Assembly: GCA_045595365.1 (NCBI GenBank)
Contig: JAZOAI010000011.1
Location: 62,001 to 126,000, forward strand
Direction: 5' to 3'
From: SIG480 sp045595365
GTDB lineage: Bacteria > Bacillota > Clostridia > Oscillospirales > JAAYXM01
DNA length: 64,000 nucleotides
Shown: piece by piece, positions 18,061 through 26,535 of the stretch
Layout of the letters: each line of letters starts with the position of its first letter
How positions within the stretch are numbered: the first letter of the stretch is position 1
The notes under the pieces: model-generated
Told to the model about the DNA's origin: nothing
What the model saw: the letters and a program-made list of their open reading frames with translations, nothing else
Database searches by the model: none
Made by a program: the position numbers and the translations under genes

Positions 18061-19359
18061 ATGAAAAAAGGCATACTTTGGTTTGTCGCTGTTGTTGTAG
18101 TTATAGCACTTATAATTTTCACAACAATAAGCGGGCTTAACCTCGGAGTAGTCGAAGTTCCAAGTGCGGCAGAGGGTATCCGCCTCGGCCTTGATCTTCA
18201 GGGCGGTGCGTCTATCACCTTCGAAGCCTATGCTGAAAACGGAGGAGTTCCGTCAGCACAGGATATGGAAGTCACTAAGGCTATTTTCAGAGAAAGACTT
18301 GATAAAGAAGGCTACACGGAAGCTACCATCCAGAAGGTTGGCGATGACAGAATCACTGTTGAAATCCCGTCTGTAAAAGATTCTGAAGAAGCTGTTGCGC
18401 TCCTCGGAAGGCCTGCAGTTTTAGAGTTCCGCGATGCAGACGAAAATGTAATTATAACAGGTTCTGACATAAAGGATGCGTATGCTCAGTATGGCCAGGT
18501 TTCCGAAGTTGGTCTCAGTCAGCATCATATTGTTCTGAAGTTCAGTTCTGAAGCACGCGAAGTATTCACTGAAGCAACAAAGAAAGCGGCTGCAAGAGCG
18601 GGAGAAGGAAAGAATTATATTGCAATTTACCTTGACGGTGAAATTCTCAGCGCTCCGTTTGTTGATGCTTCATATGCAAGCACCGGAATCAATTCCGAGG
18701 AAGCTATCATCACTCTCGGAAGCGAGAACAGTGCATCAGCTGTTGGTGGCGAGGAAGCAGAAACTCTTGCAAACCTTATAAAGTCAGGTGCGCTTCCTGT
18801 TACGCTCAAGGAAATTGAACTCCGCTCAGTTGGGCCGACTCTCGGCGAAAAAGCTCTTGAAACAAGCCTTTTTGCAGGATTTATAGGCCTTCTCCTCGTT
18901 ATGATATTTATGATAATTATTTACCGTATGTCAGGTGTTGTTGCAAGTGTTTCCCTTGCTTTCTACGCAGCTCTTATGGTAGTCGTTATGGCAATTCTTA
19001 AGGTAAACCTTTCCTTGCCGGGTATTGCGGGTATTATTCTTTCCATAGGTATGGCAGTCGATGCAAATGTAATCATCTACGAGAGAATAAAAGAAGAGCT
19101 TCGCTTAGGAAAGACGCTCAAGGCCTCGATTGATGCAGGATTTAAGCGCGCATTCACCGCGATTTTAGACTCCAATATAACAACCCTTATTGCTGCGGTT
19201 GTTCTTTATACATTTGGTATGGGTACGATAAGGGGCTTTGCTGTTACACTGGGAATCGGCGTTATTCTTTCAATGTTCACGGTTCTTGTTGTTTCCCGCT
19301 TCTTGCTCTACCGTCTTGTTGATATGAAAATCAAGTCTATTAAGGCTTACGGTGCATAA
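18061..19359 (+). CDS. secD: Protein translocase subunit SecD
   Basis: Membrane component that works with SecF to use the proton-motive force for late stages of Sec export. 432 residues: helix 1 (7-27), an extracytoplasmic P1 domain beginning with the conserved LGLDLQGGASI, then five helices in the C-terminal third. That third includes the RND-type motif GMAVDANVIIYERIKEEL. The frame opens at a TTG (18019), but AAGGAGG at 18045-18051 points to the ATG at 18061. secF follows after 14 bp. Confidence 0.96.
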   Translation: MKKGILWFVAVVVVIALIIFTTISGLNLGVVEVPSAAEGIRLGLDLQGGASITFEAYAENGGVPSAQDMEVTKAIFRERLDKEGYTEATIQKVGDDRITVEIPSVKDSEEAVALLGRPAVLEFRDADENVIITGSDIKDAYAQYGQVSEVGLSQHHIVLKFSSEAREVFTEATKKAAARAGEGKNYIAIYLDGEILSAPFVDASYASTGINSEEAIITLGSENSASAVGGEEAETLANLIKSGALPVTLKEIELRSVGPTLGEKALETSLFAGFIGLLLVMIFMIIIYRMSGVVASVSLAFYAALMVVVMAILKVNLSLPGIAGIILSIGMAVDANVIIYERIKEELRLGKTLKASIDAGFKRAFTAILDSNITTLIAAVVLYTFGMGTIRGFAVTLGIGVILSMFTVLVVSRFLLYRLVDMKIKSIKAYGA

Positions 19360-19373
19360 GGGGGGGAAGAAAA

Positions 19374-20315
19374 ATGTTTAGTAAACTTGAAAATAACTTC
19401 AATGTTGTTGGAAAATTCAACATACTCGGGACAATCGGTCTCATCTTTGCTCTTGTGGGAATTATCTCAATCATTCTTCTTCCGTTTAATGTCAATCTCT
19501 TTAATTTTGACATTGACTTTGTAGGCGGAACAACTATGACTTACAGTATGCATAAGCAGCTTGATAAGGCAGAGCTTGACAATATCGCAAAGATTTGTGA
19601 AGAGGCAACGGGAACTGCAGTGTCTTCTGTCCAGAAGTCAGGCGACGGAAGTGAGGTTGTCATAAAAACAACAACTCTCGACACAACACAGCGTGATGCG
19701 GCTTTTGAAGCACTTAAAGAAGCATACGGCCTTCACGACGGAACAGAAAAGGATGCAAACGGTGACCTTTATCCGTCAGATATCTTAGCTGTTGATAACG
19801 TTGACCCCGTAATGGGCGCTGACCTTCGCAACGCAGCTATCGTTTCTGCGATCCTTGCAATTATCTGTATGCTTGCTTATATTGCAATTCGCTTTGACTG
19901 GAGATCCGGCCTTGCTGCTGTCACAGCGCTTGCGCACGACATTTTTGTAATACTCAGCGCATACGTAATCTTCAGAATTCCGGTGAATATGACATTTATT
20001 GCAGTTATCCTCACAATTCTCGGTTATTCAATCAATGCGACGATAGTTGTTTTTGACCGCATCCGTGAGAACCGCAAGATTATGAAGAAGACAAGCTTTG
20101 CTGATATCGTAAGCAAGAGCATCTGGCAGACAGCAACGAGAAGCATCAATACTACGATAACAACGCTTCTCGCAGTTGTTCTCATCGCAGTATTCGGAGT
20201 TTCGTCTATTCAGCAGTTCGTCATTCCGCTCATAGTCGGTATTGTTGCGGGTCTTTATTCATCAATGTTTATTTCAGGCCCCGTCTGGTCCCGTCTTGCA
20301 AAAACTTCGAAGTAA
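19374..20315 (+). CDS. secF: Protein translocase subunit SecF
   Basis: 313 residues, partner of SecD. The first helix (about 17-40) is followed by the short periplasmic-type domain with FDIDFVGGTTM, and the C-terminal helices carry the RND motif GYSINATIVVFDRIREN. GGGGGGAAG lies upstream of the ATG. A terminator 13 bp after the stop ends the secD-secF operon. Confidence 0.96.
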   Translation: MFSKLENNFNVVGKFNILGTIGLIFALVGIISIILLPFNVNLFNFDIDFVGGTTMTYSMHKQLDKAELDNIAKICEEATGTAVSSVQKSGDGSEVVIKTTTLDTTQRDAAFEALKEAYGLHDGTEKDANGDLYPSDILAVDNVDPVMGADLRNAAIVSAILAIICMLAYIAIRFDWRSGLAAVTALAHDIFVILSAYVIFRIPVNMTFIAVILTILGYSINATIVVFDRIRENRKIMKKTSFADIVSKSIWQTATRSINTTITTLLAVVLIAVFGVSSIQQFVIPLIVGIVAGLYSSMFISGPVWSRLAKTSK

Positions 20316-20328
20316 ACCTGAACTTGCA

Positions 20329-20360
20329 GAGGCTTGCGAATTACCGCAAGCCTCTCTTTT
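20329..20360 (+). terminator. Intrinsic terminator after secF
   Basis: GAGGCTTGCG (20329-20338) pairs with CGCAAGCCTC (20345-20354) around a 6-nt loop, followed by TCTTTT. Confidence 0.85.
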
Positions 20361-20381
20361 AAATTATTGCGGGGTGTGATA

Positions 20382-21179
20382 ATGAAAATCGGAATTTCAA
20401 GCGCGGTTATGTATCCGATGCAATCGGAACAATCTCTTGAAAAGCTTTCTGAGCTTGGTTTTGATACCTTTGAGTTCTTCTATAATTGTGATGAGGAGAT
20501 TTCAGAAAGCTTTGTGGATAAAATAAAAAGCATTAAAAAGGATATGAACTTTATTTCTGTCCATCCATACACAGCGTTTGCCGAAGCAGTTATGTTTTTT
20601 TCTGGATATGCGCGGCGAACGGAAGAGTCATCAGAAAAATACAGGCAATCGTTCAAAATAGCCCGGAAGCTCGGCGCAAGCTTTTTTACGCTCCACGGTG
20701 ACCGCGCATTCAGCGGGACATCTGACGATGCGTGTCCTCTTTCGGACAGCAGTGCAGAGGTGCTTGCCCGACTTGCAAAAGCGGCAAAAGAAGAGGAAAT
20801 CAAGCTCTGCCTTGAAAACGTATCCTGGTGCAAATCTGCGAATATAAGCTACCTCAAAGCCGTTTCAGAGAAGGTTCCTGATATATATTTCACATTGGAC
20901 TTGAAACAGGCCCGGCGCGCTGGTGTTCCGTATGAAAAATATCTTTTTGCGATGGGCGGAAAAATATGTAATGTTCACGTAAGTGATTACGATGAAGCCT
21001 CAGATTGCATTTTGCCGGGAGAAGGGAAGTTTGATTTCAAAAAACTTAAAGGCGAACTTTCCCAAATTGGATATACCGGTGATGCTCTGATAGAGGTATA
21101 TTCAAAAAGCATAAAAAGTGATGAGCAGATTTTAAAATCCAAGTCTTTTCTTGAAAATATCTTTTCGAGTGAGAAATAG
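20382..21179 (+). CDS. Sugar phosphate isomerase/epimerase-like TIM-barrel protein
   Basis: 265-residue member of the AP-endonuclease-2/xylose isomerase-like superfamily (PF01261). It begins MKIGISSAVMYP, and metal-ligand candidates appear as FTLHGDRAF, LCLENVSWCK, FTLDLKQARRAG, NVHVSDYDEAS and ALIEVYS. Substrate unknown. Upstream in-frame codons fall in the secF terminator, so the ATG at 20382 behind GGGGTGTG is chosen. It sits alone between secF and nrdR. Confidence 0.82.
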   Translation: MKIGISSAVMYPMQSEQSLEKLSELGFDTFEFFYNCDEEISESFVDKIKSIKKDMNFISVHPYTAFAEAVMFFSGYARRTEESSEKYRQSFKIARKLGASFFTLHGDRAFSGTSDDACPLSDSSAEVLARLAKAAKEEEIKLCLENVSWCKSANISYLKAVSEKVPDIYFTLDLKQARRAGVPYEKYLFAMGGKICNVHVSDYDEASDCILPGEGKFDFKKLKGELSQIGYTGDALIEVYSKSIKSDEQILKSKSFLENIFSSEK

Positions 21180-21217
21180 CGATACATTACAAACGTGTGA
21201 CGATTTCGCTTTTTCAC

Positions 21218-21247
21218 TTGAAATTTGTGTCATTTTTGTGTTATTAT
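21218..21247 (+). promoter_or_regulatory. Probable nrdR promoter
   Basis: TTGAAA at 21218-21223 and TATTAT at 21242-21247 with 18-bp spacing, 39 bp before the nrdR start. Confidence 0.65.
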
Positions 21248-21285
21248 TTTATCAGGAAAAAATGTCCTTTTCGGAGGTGTAATTT

Positions 21286-21738
21286 ATGAAATGTCCATTT
21301 TGCGGATTTTTGGAAAGCAAGGTTCTTGACTCACGGCCTGCAGAGGGTGGAGGCTCAATCCGCCGTCGTCGCGAGTGCCTTTCCTGTCAGAAACGATTTA
21401 CAACATATGAAACAGTCGAAAGTATGCCGCTGTATGTTATTAAAAATGACGGGTCGCGTCAGTTGTTTGATAAAAACAAGCTCCTTTCCGGAATGCTTCG
21501 CGCATGCGTTAAGCGCCCGGTTCCTATCCACAAGCTTGAGGAAGTAGCTGATGAAATTGAACAGGCGCTTCAGAACACAATGGAAAAGGAAGTCTCAAGT
21601 AGCCGTATCGGCGAAATGATAATGAAGCGGCTTAAGGAGATTGACCAGGTTGCTTATGTCAGATTTGTTTCGGTGTATCGCTCGTTTGAAGATGTTGAGT
21701 CCTTCCTCAAAGAGCTTAATAGCATGAAAACAAAATAG
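21286..21738 (+). CDS. nrdR: Transcriptional repressor NrdR
   Basis: 150-residue repressor of ribonucleotide reductase genes. The N-terminal zinc ribbon has two Cys pairs (CPFC at 3-6 and CLSC at about 31-34) with the family sequence LDSRPAEGGGSIRRRREC between them. An ATP-cone domain (about 46-136) senses ATP/dATP. TCGGAGGTGT lies before the ATG. No NrdR box or nrd gene is visible nearby. Confidence 0.96.
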   Translation: MKCPFCGFLESKVLDSRPAEGGGSIRRRRECLSCQKRFTTYETVESMPLYVIKNDGSRQLFDKNKLLSGMLRACVKRPVPIHKLEEVADEIEQALQNTMEKEVSSSRIGEMIMKRLKEIDQVAYVRFVSVYRSFEDVESFLKELNSMKTK

Positions 21739-21741
21739 AGG

Positions 21742-22122
21742 CTAAAGTATATTATTGACCGTAAGCTTGTCCGATTCGGAAAGCTCGAAAAGCCGCCGTG
21801 TAAATATCCGTATGGCGGAAATTGCCTGGCGCTTTTCGCGTATTTCAACCGCGGCTTCTATGTTCGTGAGTGTGTCGGAAAGCCGTTCTATGTCTTCGTG
21901 AAGTAAATAGCTTTCAAGCACGTAAGTTTTTTTTACAAAAACTTCGCGTGCTTTTTTTATGCAATCATTAGCCTTGCCCCACTCACCGGCGTTTATATGA
22001 ACTTCACATTCCTCGGCGAGAGTGGAAAGGTCTGAGGTTATTTTGTCCGTAGTTTTTATTGTCAGAAAACAAAGAAAAGCAAACAACGCGAAAATGGAGC
22101 CTGAAATGATAACCTCTTTCAT
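21742..22122 (-). CDS. DUF4363-like protein
   Basis: 126 residues with one N-terminal membrane helix (about 5-25) and a helical, charged outside portion. Its ATG overlaps the stop of the DUF421 gene (22119-22122), indicating translational coupling. DUF4363 proteins are commonly found downstream of YetF/DUF421 genes in Clostridia, and that pairing is the main basis for the name. Function unknown. Confidence 0.7.
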   Translation of the reverse strand: MKEVIISGSIFALFAFLCFLTIKTTDKITSDLSTLAEECEVHINAGEWGKANDCIKKAREVFVKKTYVLESYLLHEDIERLSDTLTNIEAAVEIREKRQAISAIRIFTRRLFELSESDKLTVNNIL

Positions 22123-22799
22123 TTTTTTGCCTCCTTTGGTATTATGAGAACCTTTCCTGTCTCATCAAGCTGCATAAGAAAAACCTTGTCGTATGAGTTT
22201 ATGCCGTGCTTTGAAAGCTGCTTATATACCCATTTTTCGCTCTTTCCGAGGGAGTCAACTTCGTTTTTTATATAAACTCCGTCAGAAATTATTGTGTGAG
22301 GGAGAAAAGTTTTTTCCTGCGAAAACCCCATATCTTCGCGGGTTACGCTGTCGCTTTTTGAAAAAGGGAAGACGCTCAGCTCTCCGTTGGCCTCAAGAAT
22401 AGCATATTTGACTTCGGATATATTTATAAACCCCTTGAGTCTGATTTCCTCAAGAAGCTCATCAAGGGATAAACGGATTTTTCTCATTTCCTTTTGGTTG
22501 AGTTTTCCGTCTTCTATCAGGATGCTTATTCTGCCGACTGCAAATTTCCGAATCCAGCGATTTCGTATAAAAATTGTCGATATAATGATTTCAAGCGCTA
22601 AAAGTGTGAATATGGGAATAATTCCGTGTACGAGCGGAGTTGATGTGCTTTGCATCGGGATTGTTGCAAGCTCGGAGACCAACAGCGTTATTACAAGCTC
22701 GGAAGGGGAGAGTTCTCCGACCTGCCGCTTTCCCATAGCTCGCAGAGCGGCAATAATGAGAATGTAAAGTATTATCGTGCGTACAAATGAAACGGTCAT
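22119..22799 (-). CDS. DUF421 (YetF-family) membrane protein
   Basis: 226 residues with three predicted N-terminal membrane helices (roughly 4-22, 33-52 and 57-77). A cytoplasmic C-terminal domain of two repeats follows, with the family block KGFINISEVKYAILEANG and the end VFLMQLDETGKVLIIPKE. RAMGKRQVGELSPSELV is the typical N-terminal motif. In Bacillus, family members influence spore resistance and stress (known for YetF/YrbG/YdfS-type proteins); the molecular activity is unresolved. First gene of a two-gene operon. Confidence 0.88.
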   Translation of the reverse strand: MTVSFVRTIILYILIIAALRAMGKRQVGELSPSELVITLLVSELATIPMQSTSTPLVHGIIPIFTLLALEIIISTIFIRNRWIRKFAVGRISILIEDGKLNQKEMRKIRLSLDELLEEIRLKGFINISEVKYAILEANGELSVFPFSKSDSVTREDMGFSQEKTFLPHTIISDGVYIKNEVDSLGKSEKWVYKQLSKHGINSYDKVFLMQLDETGKVLIIPKEAKK

Positions 22800-22908
22800 A
22801 TCAAACCTTCTTTTCAGTTATGGAATATATTTATATTCTGTTCTGAAAATAAAAAAATATAATCAAAGTTCTTCTGGAAAGAAAGTTTGAAAAAATTCAA
22901 ATTTACAC

Positions 22909-22937
22909 TTGAAAGTTTCAAAAAGGTGTGGTATACT
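22909..22937 (+). promoter_or_regulatory. Sigma-A promoter of tRNA-Pro
   Basis: TTGAAA at 22909-22914 and TATACT at 22932-22937 with 17-bp spacing, 15 bp before the mature tRNA 5' end. Confidence 0.85.
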
Positions 22938-22951
22938 TTCATAGTTGATAT

Positions 22952-23028
22952 CCGGGTGTGGCGCAGCTTGGTAGCGCGCTTGAATGGGGTTCAAGAGGCC
23001 GCAGGTTCGACTCCTGTCACTCGGACCA
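22952..23028 (+). tRNA. tRNA-Pro (anticodon GGG)
   Basis: 77-nt cloverleaf with encoded CCA. The 7-bp acceptor stem pairs 22952-22958 with the run ending before GACCA (one G-U). The anticodon stem CTTGA/TCAAG encloses the loop ATGGGGT, giving anticodon GGG at 22986-22988. The T arm GCAGG-TTCGACT-CCTGT is intact. It has its own promoter and an immediate terminator. Confidence 0.95.
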
Positions 23029-23029
23029 A

Positions 23030-23067
23030 AAATCGACAAGGTTCTGATGAACCTTGTCGATTTTTTG
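23030..23067 (+). terminator. Intrinsic terminator after tRNA-Pro
   Basis: ATCGACAAGGTTC pairs perfectly with GAACCTTGTCGAT around a TGAT loop, followed by TTTTT. Confidence 0.93.
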
Positions 23068-23086
23068 CTTATTTAATCTCTTGTTG

Positions 23087-23115
23087 TTGAGTTTTTTACT
23101 TCCATATGTTATAAT
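23087..23115 (+). promoter_or_regulatory. Promoter of the GT51-like membrane protein
   Basis: TTGAGT at 23087-23092 and TATAAT at 23110-23115 with 17-bp spacing. The predicted transcription start near 23122 rules out the earlier in-frame start codons at 23054 and 23123. Confidence 0.75.
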
Positions 23116-23155
23116 CTACCAGATGAAGCTCTCTGGAGATGTGAGGCGAACTACT

Positions 23156-24319
23156 ATGGAAGAAATATTTGGAAGCAATCTCTTTGCGATATATATTATT
23201 GCGTGCATTGCTGTTATATCATATACGAACTTTAAAGAAAATCAGCGTATGTTTTTATTATATTTATTTACATACGCAACGGCTTTTTTTGAGATTTTCA
23301 GCATATCAGCGAGTCTGGTATTACTTTTTCTGATTACGTTTATTTTTTTGGAATACTTGACCGAAGATACAAAAAAACTGACGTTAATTACGAATTTAGG
23401 CTATAAATTTTATGATTATACATTTATGATGCTTTTCCAATATCATTTTTTTTGGGTTATTTTAGCATTTTTAATCCTCTATCTTTCTCACTGTCAATGC
23501 ATAGCTGTTGTTTTTAGGATCATTTTTAAAGGAGTTTCTTTGATTCCGCTTTTTTGCGGAACACATTTGGCTATTTCTCAGCCATTCAAAATCAAGAGCA
23601 TAACAGATATTTGCCGGATTTTTGAAAAGTACCCGCCTTTTTTGTTTGAATACAGAGAGGAAATGCAGGAAAAGTTTGATTTGCTTTGCTCTTTTGAAGA
23701 CAAAACATATTTCCAACGGCATAACTCATATTCGTGTGTTTCTATTGAATATTTCAGGTGTTTTCTTAAAAATCGCGGGTTTCCTAAAGTTAAGTTTTTT
23801 AAAAAAGCAATATCGGAAATTTCCACACCTAAAAAACTGTATCGCATAGGCAAACGCATTTTTAAACGCGGATATTCCATACCTGAAATGCAGCTTCTGA
23901 GAACGGTTGGGGTTGCTCGCGGTTATGACAAATATAAGATACAACGAAAGATATTCGAGGTGGTATATAGCAAGATTATCTTTTCTTCGCTCAAAGAATA
24001 CCACAAGTCCAACACGCATTTGCCTCTGGAACACTATCGGCATTATTTGTTGTACGTATATTTGCAGACTGTAATGACGAAAATTGATGGGCGCCACAGA
24101 TGTACGCCGCTTTCATCTGCGTTTGTCAATCCGAATGATGTGGGTAAATGGTCAATGGACGGGCTGTTTATTGCGTGCTTAGGCCTGAGCTTTCGCAGAG
24201 TTTCTGATTATAATTTAGAGCTTTTCAGTGATATTGTTGAAGACTTCGGTTTAGATCCGACCCGTATAAAAGAACTGATGGCTCGCTTCCCGGAAAAGTT
24301 CCCGCTTGAAGAAACATAA
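23156..24319 (+). CDS. Multi-spanning membrane protein with a degenerate GT51-like (peptidoglycan glycosyltransferase) domain
   Basis: 387 residues. The first 150 contain four to five hydrophobic helices. The rest is soluble and shows the three GT51 blocks in order. SFEDKTYFQRH resembles EDxxFxxH with one extra residue and keeps the catalytic Glu. RGYSIPEMQLLR resembles GxSTITQQLxK, keeping G, S, Q and L. KIQRKIFEVV matches RKxxE with the second Glu. Spacing between blocks 1 and 2 is about 25 residues longer than in penicillin-binding proteins, and there is no transpeptidase domain. This is my motif alignment, not a database match. The start at 23156 (GTGAGG upstream) is set by the promoter. 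The gene is visibly more AT-rich than its neighbours and sits directly after a tRNA, consistent with acquisition. Confidence 0.6.
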   Translation: MEEIFGSNLFAIYIIACIAVISYTNFKENQRMFLLYLFTYATAFFEIFSISASLVLLFLITFIFLEYLTEDTKKLTLITNLGYKFYDYTFMMLFQYHFFWVILAFLILYLSHCQCIAVVFRIIFKGVSLIPLFCGTHLAISQPFKIKSITDICRIFEKYPPFLFEYREEMQEKFDLLCSFEDKTYFQRHNSYSCVSIEYFRCFLKNRGFPKVKFFKKAISEISTPKKLYRIGKRIFKRGYSIPEMQLLRTVGVARGYDKYKIQRKIFEVVYSKIIFSSLKEYHKSNTHLPLEHYRHYLLYVYLQTVMTKIDGRHRCTPLSSAFVNPNDVGKWSMDGLFIACLGLSFRRVSDYNLELFSDIVEDFGLDPTRIKELMARFPEKFPLEET

Positions 24320-24326
24320 AAGCTGT

Positions 24327-24360
24327 AAAAAACCGACTTGTTAATGCAAGCCGGTTTTTT
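24327..24360. terminator. Terminator between the GT51-like gene and rluA (convergent)
   Basis: AACCGACTTG (24331-24340) pairs with CAAGCCGGTT (24347-24356) with one mismatch, flanked by A-run and T-run, so it can act in both directions. Confidence 0.85.
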
Positions 24361-24368
24361 ATCATTTT

Positions 24369-25328
24369 TTATTCCTTGGAGAAAAGCTTTGCTTTGAAAG
24401 GGATCTCCGTTATCGTGAAAGACTTCTTGTTGAGGTATTCTAAAATTCCGGAGGGCGACGTGAAGTTAAATATAAGCTTGTAGGAGCATAGCGCCTGGTG
24501 CTTCATACCAAAGCGTTTGTTATCTGCATTGCGGCCATACTTGCCGTCGCCTACAAGTGGGTGGCCGAACGCTGCCATCTGCGCTCTTATCTGGTGTGTT
24601 CTGCCTGTTATAAGCTCACATTCAACAAGTGAAAGGTCACCGTTTGTTTTGAGAACCGAATATTTCGTCACGGCAGTTTTGGCACCCGGGCTGGGGGACG
24701 TGCGAACATAGACCCGGTTTTCTTTTGCATCTTTGAAGATATACCCCTTGAGTGTGCCGGATTTTGGCTTCGGCGTTCCAAAAACGGCACAGAGATAATA
24801 TTTTGAAATCTCGCGGTTCTTGATTTTTTCGTTCATTATGCGGAGTGATTCGGCGTTTTTTGCGGCGATTACGATGCCTGAGGTGTTGCGGTCAATCCGG
24901 TTGCAAAGTGCAGGGATAAAGGCGTTTTCGTCATCGGGGACCCATTCACCCTTTGAAGCGAGATAGCTGAGCGTCTGTGAAATAAGAGTTTCGCCGCCTG
25001 CATCGTCGTCGTGAACGGATATGCCGGCGGGCTTATTGAGGAGAATGATGTTTTCGTCTTCATATAAGACGGTGGGGAAGGAGGATGAAAGCTTATTCTC
25101 TGCTTTTTTAGCTCTTGAGATTTCAAAAAATTCATCGTTTATATACATCGTTACAACATCACCGAGAGAAAGGCGCATATCTGCCTTTGCACGGGTGGAA
25201 TTTACCTTGATGCGCTTCAATCTGATTGATTTCTGAATCAGGTTTGAAGGCAGAGAGGGAACGGCCTTTGAAATGAATTTGTCAAGGCGCATATCCGCAT
25301 CATTCTTTTTTATAATAAACTCTTTCAT
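24369..25328 (-). CDS. RluA-family 23S rRNA/tRNA pseudouridine synthase
   Basis: 319 residues: an N-terminal S4 RNA-binding domain (about 9-70, with MRLDKFISKAVPSLP) and the RluA catalytic domain. The nucleophilic aspartate is in CNRIDRNTSGIVIAAK, and ELITGRTHQIRAQMA is the second family motif. The target uridine cannot be told from sequence. The frame is open to 25385, but the ATG at 25328 has CGGAGGTG. It stands alone, convergent with the GT51-like gene and divergent from rplS. Confidence 0.92.
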   Translation of the reverse strand: MKEFIIKKNDADMRLDKFISKAVPSLPSNLIQKSIRLKRIKVNSTRAKADMRLSLGDVVTMYINDEFFEISRAKKAENKLSSSFPTVLYEDENIILLNKPAGISVHDDDAGGETLISQTLSYLASKGEWVPDDENAFIPALCNRIDRNTSGIVIAAKNAESLRIMNEKIKNREISKYYLCAVFGTPKPKSGTLKGYIFKDAKENRVYVRTSPSPGAKTAVTKYSVLKTNGDLSLVECELITGRTHQIRAQMAAFGHPLVGDGKYGRNADNKRFGMKHQALCSYKLIFNFTSPSGILEYLNKKSFTITEIPFKAKLFSKE

Positions 25329-25421
25329 TCTACACCTCCGTAGAAACTCTTGATTTAGTATATCAAATATCTTCAAAAAGTGCAATCCGAAACATTATTT
25401 TCCCGAAAAAGAAATTAATGC

Positions 25422-25450
25422 TTGATTTTTTTACTGGAATGTGATATTAT
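25422..25450 (+). promoter_or_regulatory. Promoter of the rplS operon
   Basis: TTGATT at 25422-25427 and TATTAT at 25445-25450 with 17-bp spacing, about 80 bp before the rplS start, leaving a short leader. Confidence 0.65.
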
Positions 25451-25529
25451 ATCCTAGTCATATAACGGTCGGTCCTCTGTCTTCTGTATATAAGGCATGA
25501 ACGGCTATGAAGAAGGGAGGCGTGCATCA

Positions 25530-25871
25530 ATGGATCTTATCAAGAATTTGACAGACAGTCAGATTAAGAAGGATTTGCCTGAAATAAGCATTGGTGACAC
25601 TGTCCGTGTCCATGTCCTTATTAAGGAAGGTAACCGTGAGCGCGTTCAGATTTTTGAAGGCACGATTATTGCCAAGAAGCATGGCGGTATTCAGGAAACG
25701 GTTACAGTTCGTCGCTTGTCGTACGGCGTAGGTGTTGAAAAGGTTTTCCCGATTCATTCACCGCATGTTGCAAAGTTTGAGCTTGTCCGCAAGGGTAAAG
25801 TCAGACGTGCAAAGCTTTATTATCTGCGTGGCAGAGTCGGCAAGGCGGCAAAGGTCAAGGAAGATATCTAA
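25530..25871 (+). CDS. rplS: 50S ribosomal protein L19
   Basis: 113 residues with the L19 signature (RLSYGVGVEKVFPIHSP). L19 contacts the 30S subunit at the intersubunit bridge. The frame begins at 25497, but GGGAGG at 25515-25520 indicates the ATG at 25530, giving MDLIKNL. It heads a run rplS-lepB-rbgA-rnhB-yraN-thrC-phosphoesterase; the rplS-lepB-rbgA-rnhB order is also seen in Bacillus and Clostridium. Confidence 0.96.
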   Translation: MDLIKNLTDSQIKKDLPEISIGDTVRVHVLIKEGNRERVQIFEGTIIAKKHGGIQETVTVRRLSYGVGVEKVFPIHSPHVAKFELVRKGKVRRAKLYYLRGRVGKAAKVKEDI

Positions 25872-25931
25872 AAGGAGAAGGGGAGGGCTCGTTAGTCTTC
25901 CCCCTTTTCACTTATTTAGGAGCGTGATTCT

Positions 25932-26507
25932 ATGGCTGAAAACATTCAATTTGAGGAGAATGAAAAGAAAAGCTCAAATTCGTCTGTTAAGAATGAAATA
26001 TTTGATTGGGTTCAGAATATAACATTTATTCTAAGTGCGATTGTTCTGATTTTTATATTTTTTGTCAGAATCGTCGGGGTTGACGGGGAATCTATGCTCC
26101 CCACGCTTCACGATAAAGACTGGCTTATTACTTCGGATTTTTTATATGAGCCGAAAAATAATGATATTGTAGTTCTCGCGAAGGACTCGTTTCTTGACGG
26201 GAAGATGATTGTCAAGCGCATTATTGCTACCGAAAACCAGGAAATTGATATTAATTTCGAAAAGGGGATTGTCTATATCGATGGCAAAGCTCTCAATGAG
26301 CCATATATTGCCGATAAAACGCATAGGCAGATTGATATGACCTTTCCCGCAACAGTGCCCGAAGATTGCGTGTTTGTTATGGGTGATAACCGAAACCACA
26401 GCTCTGACAGCCGCGATTCAAGCCTTGGAATGGTACACAAATCAAACATCTTAGGTAGGGTTATTCTGAGAATTTTCCCGCTAAAGGATTTCGGCACTGT
26501 AAAATAG
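25932..26507 (+). CDS. lepB: Signal peptidase I
   Basis: 191-residue type I signal peptidase that cleaves signal peptides from exported proteins. A cytoplasmic N-terminal segment leads to one membrane helix (about 30-48). The catalytic serine lies in GESMLPTL and the lysine in MIVKRIIA, and MGDNRNHSSDSRD is family box E. One helix and short length are typical of the Gram-positive SipS type. TTAGGAG precedes the ATG. Confidence 0.95.
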   Translation: MAENIQFEENEKKSSNSSVKNEIFDWVQNITFILSAIVLIFIFFVRIVGVDGESMLPTLHDKDWLITSDFLYEPKNNDIVVLAKDSFLDGKMIVKRIIATENQEIDINFEKGIVYIDGKALNEPYIADKTHRQIDMTFPATVPEDCVFVMGDNRNHSSDSRDSSLGMVHKSNILGRVILRIFPLKDFGTVK

Positions 26508-26535
26508 CAATACAACATTTGCAGGAGGTGCGAAG

